From Pedobacter chitinilyticus (lineage in GTDB: Bacteria > Bacteroidota > Bacteroidia > Sphingobacteriales > Sphingobacteriaceae), in NCBI RefSeq assembly GCF_003313385.1, contig NZ_QMHN01000004.1:374531-438530 (forward strand): a stretch of DNA of 64,000 bases, read 5' to 3'. The translations under genes were made by a program, and so were the position numbers. Numbering within the stretch: the first letter of the stretch is position 1; each line of letters begins with the position of its first letter. The notes under the pieces were generated by a model. It searched no databases. It was not told the DNA's origin and saw only the letters and a program-made list of their open reading frames with translations. This document shows positions 10,235-18,583 of this stretch, one piece after another.

Positions 10235-10342
10235 CTTTAGTTTTTTGGCTGTTTGGGTTTTTGGTTGGTTTGTTTTTAGAGACGAATTCTTTACGCCTTA
10301 TCCTTTGCTCCCTACTACTAACCCCTAGTTACTAATCCCTAA

Positions 10343-11425
10343 TTAAATTGCCGCATAAAAATAGTCGTAGTGTACCAAGGGTTTCTGGTTCTTTTGACCA
10401 ATTCGTTCACGCGCTTTATCTGATCCATATTTGGCAATACCTAAGCCAATAAGTTTCTCATTTTCATCAATAATTTTGATGATATCGCCCTTTTTAAAAT
10501 CCGCTTTAATGGCAATAATTCCAACTGGAAGAAGGCTGGTCGCCTTACCAGAAGTAAGCACTGTTTTGGCACCATCGTTTAGTTGTACGGTACCAGTTGC
10601 TGCAGTTTCAGCATGTGCAATCCACTTTTTCTGCCCAGATTTGATCTTATCGGCCACAAAATGAGTATGGACCACATTCCCTTCCAATAAAGAAGTTAGA
10701 ATACCATCGGTTTTGCCGTTACTAATGTGCACATTAATACCAAGCTTGGCTACCTTTTGAGCAATGGTAGATTTGGTAATCATTCCACCTCTGCCAAACT
10801 GCGATTTTCCAGTGCTCACAAAACTACTGAAGTCGGTAGTCGTTCCAGATTTTACTTTTTCAATCACTTGGCTATCTGCTAGCTTTGGATCACCCGTATA
10901 AATACCATCTACATTAGATAGGATGAAAAGTGCATCTGCATTCATCATCGAAGCAATCAACCCTGCCAATTCATCATTATCGGTAAACATCAACTCCGTA
11001 ACAGAAACCACATCATTTTCATTCACTACGGGGATTACGCCATTTTGTAGTAGAATATGCATGCAGTTTTTCATATTCAGGTAATGTACCCTGTCCCTAA
11101 AATCCTCTTTGGTAACCAATACTTGCGCACAAGTCATTTGGTGTGCTCCAAAAAAATCTGAATAGGTATTGATTAATTTTACCTGTCCAATGGCTGCCAA
11201 TAATTGTCTGGTAGCTACAGCATCCTGTTTTTCCGATACTTTGATTAAGCTTCTGCCAGAGGCTACAGCACCAGAGGAAACAAGGATCACTTCAATCCCT
11301 TTTTGCTTGATTTGCGCCATCTGTTCCACCAGATGTTTAATCCTGGCAGTATCAGGTAGCCCATTAGCTTGGGTAATGACATTAGAACCTATTTTGACAA
11401 CTATTTTTTGGTAAGGTAAAGACAT
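10343..11425 (-). CDS. proB: Glutamate 5-kinase
   Basis: A 360-residue enzyme that phosphorylates glutamate with ATP, the first step of proline synthesis and the usual target of proline feedback inhibition. The amino-acid kinase domain covers about 1-255: KIVVKIGSNVI at the N-terminus, VSSGAVASGR, VVNENDVVSVTE, FTDNDELAGLIA, LSNVDGIYTGDP, and GRGGMITKS. A PUA domain follows at about 275-355 (GIIAIKADFKKGDIIKI, GLGIAKYGSDKA). This two-domain layout is that of typical ProB. It is upstream of proA, with a 108-base gap that may hold no separate promoter. No proC is in the window. Confidence 0.97.
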   Translation of the reverse strand: MSLPYQKIVVKIGSNVITQANGLPDTARIKHLVEQMAQIKQKGIEVILVSSGAVASGRSLIKVSEKQDAVATRQLLAAIGQVKLINTYSDFFGAHQMTCAQVLVTKEDFRDRVHYLNMKNCMHILLQNGVIPVVNENDVVSVTELMFTDNDELAGLIASMMNADALFILSNVDGIYTGDPKLADSQVIEKVKSGTTTDFSSFVSTGKSQFGRGGMITKSTIAQKVAKLGINVHISNGKTDGILTSLLEGNVVHTHFVADKIKSGQKKWIAHAETAATGTVQLNDGAKTVLTSGKATSLLPVGIIAIKADFKKGDIIKIIDENEKLIGLGIAKYGSDKARERIGQKNQKPLVHYDYFYAAI

Positions 11426-11502
11426 GGTTGATAATAAAAAGGCTAATCTACCAAATAAGTAGTATTTTTTTAATCAATTGTCTGTTTAAATGAAAAATTA
11501 AT

Positions 11503-11533
11503 AAAAAAGGCCGCATAGTTTTGCTATGTGGCC
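11503..11533 (-). terminator. Rho-independent terminator of the TetR-nitroreductase unit
   Basis: The hairpin arms are GGCCGCATAG (11509-11518) and CTATGTGGCC (11524-11533), with one G-T wobble. Read on the minus strand, the stem is followed by six T. It lies 26 bases past the nitroreductase stop. Confidence 0.85.
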
Positions 11534-11558
11534 GTGGGCAAATCATGTCGATTTGATT

Positions 11559-12188
11559 TTATTTTTCGATCACGAAATTATCTTTTGGTTGACGAACTTT
11601 TTTCAAGCCTGCTAACCAGTCATTTTCGGTATCGCGGTAGCCTAAAGGTAAAACGGTTACACTTTTTAAACCTTGTTCAGCCAAATTTAAGATCTCATCA
11701 TATTTTGCGTTGTCAAAACCTTCCATTGGGGTAGCATCCACTTTTAACAAAGCAGCTTCTGCAATAGCAGTACCAAAAGAAATGTAAGCTTGACGGGCAG
11801 CATGCTCAAAGTTTACTTGTGCTTCTCTAGGCAAATACATGCTTTTTAAACGAGCTACGTAATCAGCAGTAGCTTCAGCAGGTAATCCTCTTTCGCTGTT
11901 CATAAGGTTGAAAGCCTCGTCTATACGTTCTTCGGTATAGTTGTCCCAAGCAGCAAACACTAACACGTGGGAAGCGTCAACAATTTGTGATTGGTCGAAA
12001 GAGTGAGGTCTTAAAGTTTGTTTCAATTCAGGGTCAGTAATCACGATTACTTTAAAAGGTTGCAAACCAGATGACGAAGGAGCTAAACGTGCTGCTTCTA
12101 GGATTTGGTCTACTTTTTCTTGAGGAACGGCTTGTCCGTTCATTTTTTTAGTGGCATAACGCCAGTTTAATGCTTCAATTAAGCTCAT
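11559..12188 (-). CDS. NAD(P)H-dependent nitroreductase-family flavoprotein
   Basis: A 209-residue protein of the nitroreductase fold. I use the ATG at 12188 (MSLIEALNWRYATKKM); the frame stays open upstream, but that part overlaps the TetR gene and lacks family similarity. Visible signatures are NWRYATKKMNG, the FMN-binding LEAARLAPSSSGLQPFKVIVI (about 32-52), and a C-terminal QGLKSVTVLPLGYRD block. These enzymes reduce nitroaromatics, quinones or similar electrophiles using FMN. It starts 4 bases after the TetR stop, so the two are cotranscribed, and the regulator probably senses a substrate or toxic inducer of this enzyme. The substrate is unknown. Confidence 0.93.
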   Translation of the reverse strand: MSLIEALNWRYATKKMNGQAVPQEKVDQILEAARLAPSSSGLQPFKVIVITDPELKQTLRPHSFDQSQIVDASHVLVFAAWDNYTEERIDEAFNLMNSERGLPAEATADYVARLKSMYLPREAQVNFEHAARQAYISFGTAIAEAALLKVDATPMEGFDNAKYDEILNLAEQGLKSVTVLPLGYRDTENDWLAGLKKVRQPKDNFVIEK

Positions 12189-12192
12189 TTTT

Positions 12193-12789
12193 TTAACGAT
12201 TGATATTTTTAATAAATCCTTGTATGGCGTCCAAAAGAATTTGCTGTTGCATCTCATCTGGAGCAGCGGTTAGGTTCACCATATTGATAGAAGTTAGTCC
12301 GTGAAGGATAGACCAAAGTGTGTGGAATTTGAGGAATTTGCGTTGCTCATCCGTATCTTCCATTAAACTGCTAATCACCTCAATAAGGTTACAGCTAAAG
12401 TTCCCAATCTCGGTAATCTCTCTTGCTTTTTGGCAATTTGGGATGCCGAGTCCGAACATCATTCTGTAGTAGGCAGCATTACTGAACGCAAATTCAAAAT
12501 AGCTTAAAGCCATTTGCGTAAGTTGTTCTTCAGGATTGGTATATTTTTCCTTGGTGCTTTGCATGGCCATTGCAAGCATCAAAAAACCCTGTTTCACAAA
12601 TTCTCCTTGAATAGCATCTTTGCTCTCAAAATGATTGTACACTACTGGCAAGCTATATCCTATCGCATCAGCTATTTTTCTGATGGATACCGCCTGCCAG
12701 CCTTCCTGTAGTACAATTTGTTCTGTGGCTTTCAAGATGGCATTCTTGGTCAGTTCTTTTTGCTTCTGTCTATCTGTTTTAACTAACAT
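12193..12789 (-). CDS. TetR/AcrR-family transcriptional regulator
   Basis: A 198-residue regulator. The N-terminal helix-turn-helix (about 10-58) reads TKNAILKATEQIVLQEGWQAVSIRKIADAIGYSLPVVYNHFESKDAI in pieces typical of TetR, with the recognition helix near LPVVYNHF. The remaining helical part is a ligand domain with a TetR_C-like region around residues 80-185 (SILHGLTSINMVNL). It heads a two-gene unit with a nitroreductase. Two dyads lie 8 to 48 bases upstream of its start, around a promoter-like box, so it very likely represses itself and the nitroreductase. The inducer cannot be read from the sequence. Confidence 0.94.
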   Translation of the reverse strand: MLVKTDRQKQKELTKNAILKATEQIVLQEGWQAVSIRKIADAIGYSLPVVYNHFESKDAIQGEFVKQGFLMLAMAMQSTKEKYTNPEEQLTQMALSYFEFAFSNAAYYRMMFGLGIPNCQKAREITEIGNFSCNLIEVISSLMEDTDEQRKFLKFHTLWSILHGLTSINMVNLTAAPDEMQQQILLDAIQGFIKNINR

Positions 12790-12797
12790 CCAATTAG

Positions 12798-12837
12798 GTT
12801 AACACTGTTAGCAAAAGTAAAAGTTAACAGTGTTAGC
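12798..12837. promoter_or_regulatory. Paired operator dyads of the TetR regulator with a promoter box between them
   Basis: Two near-identical 15-mers, GTTAACACTGTTAGC (12798-12812) and GTTAACAGTGTTAGC (12823-12837), are 25 bases apart. Each contains a perfect odd dyad, TAACA-C-TGTTA and TAACA-G-TGTTA. On the minus strand a TACTTTTG box (12819-12812), matching the Bacteroidota -7 consensus TAnnTTTG, sits between them. No clear -33 TTG was found. Confidence 0.8.
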
Positions 12838-12992
12838 TAAAAGAGTTTTTGTTGTTTTTGACCAAAAGATGATAGAAACAAGTCTCATTTTATGAAAACA
12901 ATTTGCTCGAAATAAGGGTTGTTTCTTATGCAAGCATAGTTTTTTAATGCCTGTATATAAATGACGAGGCTTTTTATTTAAAATGAACGGTT

Positions 12993-13949
12993 ATGAAAAA
13001 AATTGTATTGTTAGCCATGTTAATGGTATCGGTTACCATTAGTGCTTTGGCTCAGGAGGGTAGAGGTTTCTATATCAAACCTACTGGAAGTTATTTTATC
13101 AAAGTTACACCTGTGGAGTTTCCCAATGTAGGCGAATTACAACCGAGGGACAGGGTGTTCAATATTAATCCTTTAACAGGGGCACAAACGTTAGTTTCCG
13201 AAGAGGCGATCACAGGTTCTTTTGGACAAGGTTGGAGAGCGGGTTTAACGGGAGGTTTTAGGTTTAGTTCAGTAGTTGCTTTTGAAATGGGGGTTAACTA
13301 TTTTCAAAGCGAAAGAAATACCATGGCACGCCAAACGGGGTATAATGCCAATAACGGAAGTGTGCTGCTGTCTATTCAATCTAGTGGGCAGGTAAAAGCA
13401 TTAGATTTAACGCCAACCTTAGTTTTCCACGTACCTACCAGTAAAAACTTTAGACCTTATTTGAAAATTGGGGCAGTAGTACCTGTTTATGGTTATTTAG
13501 AAATTAAAACTAATGTTAATGATCAGACAGGAACTATCGCTAGTGAGATTAATCCAGCTTTGAGAGCCGTTGAACTTTCTAGGGAGGAACGTATTGAGCC
13601 GCGACCAACCATTGGCTTTTTAGGTGCAGCGGGATTTAGCGTGCCTATTGGTAAAAATATCAGTTTCTTTAGTGAGGTCGAATATCGTAACGTATCGGTA
13701 AGTAGTAAAGAAAAAGAAGTTCGTAAGTTTGAAGGAACAGGTACCACACTTTTGGGAACGAAAGTGCCTATTACTATTAATGATTTACCAACCGCACAAC
13801 GTTACACCGATTATCACAAAAAGATTGATCAAAGTTCTAACGTGCCTGGAAATGCCAATTACGATCCTAACAAAAGAGGAGATGACTTGAGGTCGTATAT
13901 CAATATTGGAGGCTTAGGGATGAACGTAGGGCTTAAAATTGGATTTTAA
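12993..13949 (+). CDS. Outer-membrane beta-barrel protein of unknown function
   Basis: A 318-residue protein with signal peptide KKIVLLAMLMVSVTISALAQ. The mature part has alternating hydrophobic strands with glycine and aromatic ends: GWRAGLTGGFRFSSVVAFEMGVNYFQS, FRPYLKIGAVVPVYGYLEIK, PTIGFLGAAGFSVPIG, ISFFSEVEYRNVSV, and a final strand LGMNVGLKIGF ending in phenylalanine. This pattern fits a small outer-membrane barrel similar to the porin/OmpA-like superfamily of Bacteroidota. I cannot name a specific family. It is monocistronic between the TetR gene (divergent) and a converging DUF1398 gene. Confidence 0.8.
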   Translation: MKKIVLLAMLMVSVTISALAQEGRGFYIKPTGSYFIKVTPVEFPNVGELQPRDRVFNINPLTGAQTLVSEEAITGSFGQGWRAGLTGGFRFSSVVAFEMGVNYFQSERNTMARQTGYNANNGSVLLSIQSSGQVKALDLTPTLVFHVPTSKNFRPYLKIGAVVPVYGYLEIKTNVNDQTGTIASEINPALRAVELSREERIEPRPTIGFLGAAGFSVPIGKNISFFSEVEYRNVSVSSKEKEVRKFEGTGTTLLGTKVPITINDLPTAQRYTDYHKKIDQSSNVPGNANYDPNKRGDDLRSYINIGGLGMNVGLKIGF

Positions 13950-13963
13950 ATACCGCATTAAAA

Positions 13964-13995
13964 AACATTGTCAATCTTTAAAGATTGACAATGTT
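13964..13995. terminator. Palindromic terminator between converging genes
   Basis: A perfect 32-bp palindrome (arm AACATTGTCAATCTTT). Read on the minus strand it is followed by a T-run, so it best serves the DUF1398 gene. It could also end the plus-strand barrel gene, 14 bases before it. Confidence 0.8.
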
Positions 13996-14006
13996 CATTA
14001 CTTGTT

Positions 14007-14396
14007 TTAGGAAGGAATTTGTTCTACTAAGACCTCACTACCTGATTGGTCAAAATAAGTGCAGGTCATCAGATTTAAATCTACGATCCACTTTTCTATA
14101 CCCGTTTCGGCACAATCTTTACAAAAGGTATAATAGTCTGTTCCCCCTTGTTGGTGGATTTTCAGCTGACTAGTAAACCTGTCTTTATCGGTGGATGCCG
14201 AGATGGAAAGGTTTTCATATTGAGGTGCTGAAGAAGCTTGAAAACCATTAGCCCCAAAATATTCAGTATGGCTGTCCTTTACCCAAGTTTCAAAACTTAA
14301 AACACCCATGGCCTTAATTTCTTGAATATACTTTGGGAAATCAGCTCCCGACTTTACTTTGTCGTGTGCTTGCTCTATTTCTACTATCGTGAACAT
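14007..14396 (-). CDS. DUF1398-family protein
   Basis: A 129-residue soluble protein recognised as DUF1398 (YbcV-like) from the start FTIVEIEQAHDKVKSGADFP and the block YIQEIKAMGVLSFETWV, then HQQGGTDYYTFCKDCAETGIEKW with a Cys-x-x-Cys pair, then DLNLMTCTYFD. The function of the family is not established. It starts 7 bases downstream of the msrA stop and is likely cotranscribed with it. The link to methionine sulfoxide repair is only positional. Confidence 0.82.
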   Translation of the reverse strand: MFTIVEIEQAHDKVKSGADFPKYIQEIKAMGVLSFETWVKDSHTEYFGANGFQASSAPQYENLSISASTDKDRFTSQLKIHQQGGTDYYTFCKDCAETGIEKWIVDLNLMTCTYFDQSGSEVLVEQIPS

Positions 14397-14403
14397 TTAT
14401 CGT

Positions 14404-15003
14404 TTAATGCTTTAACCTGGCTTTGAATAATTTTTCTAATTTATCCATTTTCGGTAAAATCACAATCCTGCAATAAGGCTGTTCCCCATTTCGAAGGAAA
14501 TAGTCCTGATGATAGTTTTCTGCTACGTAAAAAGTCTGGGCTTTCTCTAAAGTGGTTACTACAGGTTTGCCAAACGCATTCTCCTTATTTAGCAGCGCTT
14601 TGTACTTTTCCGCAGTTGCTTTTTGTTGTTCATTGTGATAAAAAATCACCGAACGGTATTGTGTGCCAACATCAGCGCCTTGTCTGTTCAAGGTAGTAGG
14701 ATCATGGAGTTTCCAAAATACTTCCAGGAGTTCGTCAAAGGAAATCTTTTTAGGGTCATATTCAAATTCAATCACTTCTGCATGATTAGTAGTACCACTA
14801 CAAACCTCATCATAAGTTGGGTTGGGAATATTGCCACCTTCATATCCAGACTTTACATTGTATACGCCGTCTAATCGCTGGAAAACCGCTTCGGTACACC
14901 AAAAACAGCCCATTCCGAAAGTTGCTTTCTCTAATTTAGGTTTTTGCGCATCGGCACCTAATATGGAGAAGAGAATTAAAGAAGTCATCATTACAGTTTT
15001 CAT
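14404..15003 (-). CDS. msrA: Peptide-methionine (S)-S-oxide reductase, exported
   Basis: A 199-residue enzyme that reduces methionine-S-sulfoxide in proteins. The catalytic GCFWC motif is at residues 32-36. The usual family blocks follow: YNVKSGYEGG, PTYDEVCSGTTNHAEVIEFEYDP, FWKLHDPTTLNRQGADVGTQYRSVIFYH, and AENYHQDYF. Before the catalytic domain is a signal-like segment, KTVMMTSLILFSILGADAQ, so this copy is probably periplasmic and protects envelope proteins. A resolving Cys may be C176 in EQPYCRIV, near the C-terminus; I infer this from position only. It is upstream of, and probably in one unit with, the DUF1398 gene. Confidence 0.95.
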   Translation of the reverse strand: MKTVMMTSLILFSILGADAQKPKLEKATFGMGCFWCTEAVFQRLDGVYNVKSGYEGGNIPNPTYDEVCSGTTNHAEVIEFEYDPKKISFDELLEVFWKLHDPTTLNRQGADVGTQYRSVIFYHNEQQKATAEKYKALLNKENAFGKPVVTTLEKAQTFYVAENYHQDYFLRNGEQPYCRIVILPKMDKLEKLFKARLKH

Positions 15004-15237
15004 TTTTTTGAAATTCTTAATATGTAATTATACGTAAAAGCCTGCGCAAAAGTTTCCTGTCATCTTAAAAATGACAAGTGGCTTAGAATACAACTTGTTA
15101 ACATTTTCAGAGTGAAAAGGGTTGGTGTTAATAACTTAAGTATTTTATTATTAGATTTTTATAATGATAAAATCTAAATAGTTGAGGTTTGTTAACATAT
15201 CTTTTCTAAATTTAACTTGAACATTAAAAACAACGAT

Positions 15238-16203
15238 ATGTCAACACCTTATATCCCGTGTTTAGATTTAAACACTTACATTAACGGAACAGAGGAACAA
15301 CGTAAAAAATTTTCTGACGAACTTGGTAAAGCTTTTAACGATTCGGGCTTTGTTACCATCACTAATCATGGTGTAAGTCAGGAGCTGATAGATAAACTCT
15401 ATAAAAACATTAAAGAGTTATTTGCGCTACCGGTTGAAACAAAACGTAAATACGAAAAACCTGAACTAGCAGGACAACGTGGCTATACCAGTGCGGGCAA
15501 AGAAACAGCAAAGGGGGCGAAAACTGCCGATTTAAAAGAGTTTTGGCAAATTGGTCAAACCGTTACAGATGGTGATGCTATTAAAAACGAGTATCCGGAT
15601 AATGAAGTGGTTGACGAAATCCCTGAATTTAATACCGTTACCAGAGAAATTTATCAAAAACTGGAGGAGAATGGAAAGCACCTGCTACGTGCCATTGCTA
15701 CTTATTTAGGTTTGCCTATCGATTATTTTGATCAACATGTACACAATGGAAATTCTATTTTAAGAGGTATCCACTATTTTCCAATCGAGGATCCTGATTC
15801 GATTGCTGCTGATGCCGTACGTGCAGGGGCACATGAGGACATTAACCTAATTACTTTGTTAATTGGTGCCAGTGCAGATGGTTTAGAGGTGTTAACCCGT
15901 AGTAACGAATGGCTACCAATTAAAGCACACCATACCGATATTGTGGTAAACGTAGGGGATATGTTGCAACGCTTAACTAATAACAAATTGCGTTCAACTA
16001 CGCACCGGGTAGTCAACCCACCACGTGAATTGATGAAAACTTCTCGTTTCTCAGTGCCATTTTTCTTACACCCACGCAGTAACATGGATTTAACGAGTTT
16101 AGAAACGTGTATTGATGCGGAGCATCCAAAAGTTTATAGTGATATGACGGCAGGTGAATACCTTGACGAACGCTTAAGAGAAATTGGTTTGAAAAAGATG
16201 TAA
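15238..16203 (+). CDS. 2-oxoglutarate/Fe(II)-dependent oxygenase, isopenicillin N synthase-like
   Basis: A 321-residue oxygenase. An upstream TTG at 15217 is also in frame, but the ATG at 15238 (MSTPYIPCLDL) fits the family start. The N-terminal DIOX_N region has SGFVTITNHGVSQELID (about 32-48) and RKYEKPELAGQRGYTSAGKE. The C-terminal jelly roll has the iron ligands His and Asp in GAHEDINLITLLIG (about 200-205) and His in TTHRVVNPP (about 258), plus Arg-x-Ser in SRFSVPFFLHP for 2-oxoglutarate. This subfamily includes isopenicillin N synthase and plant-type dioxygenases, and the bacterial substrate is usually unknown. It is alone, followed by a bidirectional terminator. Confidence 0.92.
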   Translation: MSTPYIPCLDLNTYINGTEEQRKKFSDELGKAFNDSGFVTITNHGVSQELIDKLYKNIKELFALPVETKRKYEKPELAGQRGYTSAGKETAKGAKTADLKEFWQIGQTVTDGDAIKNEYPDNEVVDEIPEFNTVTREIYQKLEENGKHLLRAIATYLGLPIDYFDQHVHNGNSILRGIHYFPIEDPDSIAADAVRAGAHEDINLITLLIGASADGLEVLTRSNEWLPIKAHHTDIVVNVGDMLQRLTNNKLRSTTHRVVNPPRELMKTSRFSVPFFLHPRSNMDLTSLETCIDAEHPKVYSDMTAGEYLDERLREIGLKKM

Positions 16204-16222
16204 TTGAAAATCTAATCATATT

Positions 16223-16250
16223 AAAAGGCGGCCAGTAATGGTCGCCTTTT
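16223..16250. terminator. Bidirectional terminator between converging genes
   Basis: The stem AAAAGGCGGCC (16223-16233) pairs with GGTCGCCTTTT (16240-16250), with one wobble and a T-run on each strand. It lies 19 bases past the oxygenase stop and 3 before the OstA-like stop. Confidence 0.88.
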
Positions 16251-16253
16251 TAT

Positions 16254-18497
16254 TTAGTTCTGCTTTTTCAAGCTATCTATTTTAATGGAGTCGATGGCTT
16301 TTGGGAGCAGTTTTTGAATTTCGTTAGCCGTTGTTGCAGCTTGTTTCACTACTTCCTTTTCTACTGGTTTAACAGGAGGTGTCTTTACAGGATTGGCCTT
16401 AGTACTTTTGCTTTTATTGCTAGCTACTGGTGCTTTTTTTGATGGTTTACTCCCTGCTTTTGGTTTGGGTGCGGGCGTTCCTTTAATGACATCAGCTTTG
16501 CTGGTTGGCCTAAGCTCTGGTTTCCAAATAAAACCTGTAAGCAGCGGTTCCTTCGTTAATTTGTCCATGGGGTCTACAGCGCCCTCAACTTCCCTAACTG
16601 TTACAATATGAGTAAGCTCTTTATTCAAAAACTTGAAACGTAAACGACTGCTCACCGTTTGGTTTACATTATCATAGTTGCCTTTATTGTCTTTCGAGTA
16701 ATAAATACTTTCTGCATTGCCGTCCACATACATGTTGCGCATTTCGCCATCCACAAAAAAGCCAGTGATAATCTTTCCTTTTACTTGATTGAACTTGGTG
16801 GAGTCGCCTTCTATGTTCACAATGAAACCATTTTGCAGTACTTGAAAATTATGGATTTTATTGTTTTTAAAGAACACATGGATAGTGTCGCCTGTTTGTT
16901 GACTGCCATCAGACCATAAAATTGGATTTTTATACCAACGTAGCGACGAATCGGCAGCATTATAAAACAATGAATCTGCCCTTGCTTGCATGTTCGATTT
17001 ATATACCCTCACATTATGGTAAGCCTTAATGGTCCTTGCCCTCACCGTATCCGCTGGATTGATGGCGCTATCTGCTACTAAAGGCTTTACCACTTGACCA
17101 GCTGTTGCCTTAGCATTACTTACGGTATTCGTTTTTGTAGTTGCAGATACATTCTTAGCTTTGGCGGTTGCTACCTTTTGTAAGGCGCTTTTTACCGAAT
17201 CAGTTTTTACCGCAGGCATAATTTTCTTCAGCTTAGCAAGACTATCGGCAATAAGGCTATCCTGTCGTAGTTTATTTTTATTTGCTAGCAAACTGTCAAT
17301 CAACGGAGGGTCTTTGATCTTTGGTTTTTTAGCCTCTTCCTCTAGTTTTTTGCGTTCTTTTCTGCTTAGCTTTTTGTCGTTTGCAGTAGTGCCGCTTTTC
17401 TTTAAATCGTCAGTCTGTTGCTGCAATAATTTTTTAGCTTCGGCTTTTTCCTTGTCCTTTTCTGCTTTCTCTTTTTCATCCTCCGCACCAATTTCATTAT
17501 CTTTTTTTACTGCGGGTCTGGTCAGTAATTTAAGGTCTTTAACCAGTGTTCGCTGGCTTTCTAACGTGTCGGCCGCTAACCAAAGCGTGTCTGGTCTTTT
17601 CTTATTGTTAATGGTCACGCTATCTTTTGTGCCCAAGCCTACATAGGCTTTTTGAGTGGCCACAATGCGTTCTTCATCTCTGTAGTATTCGCCCAATTGT
17701 CCGTATAAAACGGTCTGATCTTTCGTGTCTCTAAAAACAACGTTTTTTACCGCTTTACCGTAGCCTCGCTTGCCATAATAGTACAAACTATCTCCTTTTA
17801 AGGAACGGCTACCGTTGGTATATAAATTCTTCTTCCCGAAATAAGCATTTTCACTTTTGGTGTTGTAAGCACCGTCTTCTGTGTAAAGCTTGTCATCTTT
17901 ATTTTTAATATTGGTTGGCCCATAAAAATAGGTCCAGTTGGAGCCTGTGTTATAACGCAAACTATCAGAGGTAATGATGGTCTTTTCTGTCGTAACGATC
18001 AATACATCCTTTGTAAAATATACATCTCGGTAGTTAGAAAAATAAACCCCTCTTTTACTGGTGATGGTCGCGTCTTTGTTTACCAGTTTGCCACCAGTGT
18101 TGTACTTGCCAATTTTGGCGACCATGTCATAATCCAATACGTTAGAGGTAAGGGTATTCTCTCTGTCGATTAATTTAACATTTTTATCAAGATGCGCTTT
18201 TTTGGCATTACCATCGTAATTCAAAAAATCTGAATAAATGTTTAGCGTATCACCTTGATTGATGTGAACATTGCCAAAGGCTTCGAAAAAGTTTCGAGTC
18301 CCGCCATAAAGCACCGCACTGTCGCATTTCAAAATGGCGCCATCATGGCTAAAAATGGGTTTTCTTAAATAGCTGATGTTTGCTTTTGGACTGCCAGTAG
18401 CATGTTCTGCCGTTTCCAGTTTTATTTGGGTACGGTTTTGCGCAAGCAATACAAATGGGCAAATCAAGAAAAGAAATAAAAGGCGGAACTTTTGCAC
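16254..18497 (-). CDS. OstA-like (LptD/LptA-related) envelope protein with a charged linker
   Basis: A 747-residue exported protein starting with GTG at 18497, since the signal peptide (MQKFRLLFLFLICPFVLLAQ) begins exactly there. The N-terminal ~300 residues are an OstA-like beta-jelly-roll: repeated DGAILKCDSAVLYGG, FEAFGNVHINQGDTL, YSDFLNYDGNAKKAHLDKNVKL, and KLYTEDGAYNT, the hallmark of LPS-transport OstA/LptA domains. A lysine/glutamate-rich linker of about 110 residues follows (AEKDKEKAEAKKLLQQ, SRKERKKLEEEAKK). A second OstA-like part follows (RTIKAYHNVRVYKSNMQARADSLFY), then a basic proline-rich tail. It probably helps move lipopolysaccharide to the outer membrane. It is divergent from tilS. 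The linker and tail are unlike the classic family. Confidence 0.82.
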   Translation of the reverse strand: MQKFRLLFLFLICPFVLLAQNRTQIKLETAEHATGSPKANISYLRKPIFSHDGAILKCDSAVLYGGTRNFFEAFGNVHINQGDTLNIYSDFLNYDGNAKKAHLDKNVKLIDRENTLTSNVLDYDMVAKIGKYNTGGKLVNKDATITSKRGVYFSNYRDVYFTKDVLIVTTEKTIITSDSLRYNTGSNWTYFYGPTNIKNKDDKLYTEDGAYNTKSENAYFGKKNLYTNGSRSLKGDSLYYYGKRGYGKAVKNVVFRDTKDQTVLYGQLGEYYRDEERIVATQKAYVGLGTKDSVTINNKKRPDTLWLAADTLESQRTLVKDLKLLTRPAVKKDNEIGAEDEKEKAEKDKEKAEAKKLLQQQTDDLKKSGTTANDKKLSRKERKKLEEEAKKPKIKDPPLIDSLLANKNKLRQDSLIADSLAKLKKIMPAVKTDSVKSALQKVATAKAKNVSATTKTNTVSNAKATAGQVVKPLVADSAINPADTVRARTIKAYHNVRVYKSNMQARADSLFYNAADSSLRWYKNPILWSDGSQQTGDTIHVFFKNNKIHNFQVLQNGFIVNIEGDSTKFNQVKGKIITGFFVDGEMRNMYVDGNAESIYYSKDNKGNYDNVNQTVSSRLRFKFLNKELTHIVTVREVEGAVDPMDKLTKEPLLTGFIWKPELRPTSKADVIKGTPAPKPKAGSKPSKKAPVASNKSKSTKANPVKTPPVKPVEKEVVKQAATTANEIQKLLPKAIDSIKIDSLKKQN

Positions 18498-18583
18498 GAT
18501 ACAAATTTACAATTTTAGCGTTACGATTTTAGATTTAACCAAACAATAGAGCAATACAACGATTAAGTTTTTATTTTTGAGCA

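Noticed and set aside
12189..12257. N-terminal extension of the nitroreductase
   Set aside because: The added residues lie inside the TetR coding region and lack family similarity; the ATG at 12188 follows the TetR stop directly.
17161..17646. 161-codon frame antisense to the OstA-like gene
   Set aside because: It mirrors the K/E-rich linker (giving Phe/Ser/Leu repeats) and has no signature.
18572..18579. TATTTTTG box as the tilS promoter
   Set aside because: It ends only 4 bases before the ATG and has no -33 TTG at a suitable distance.
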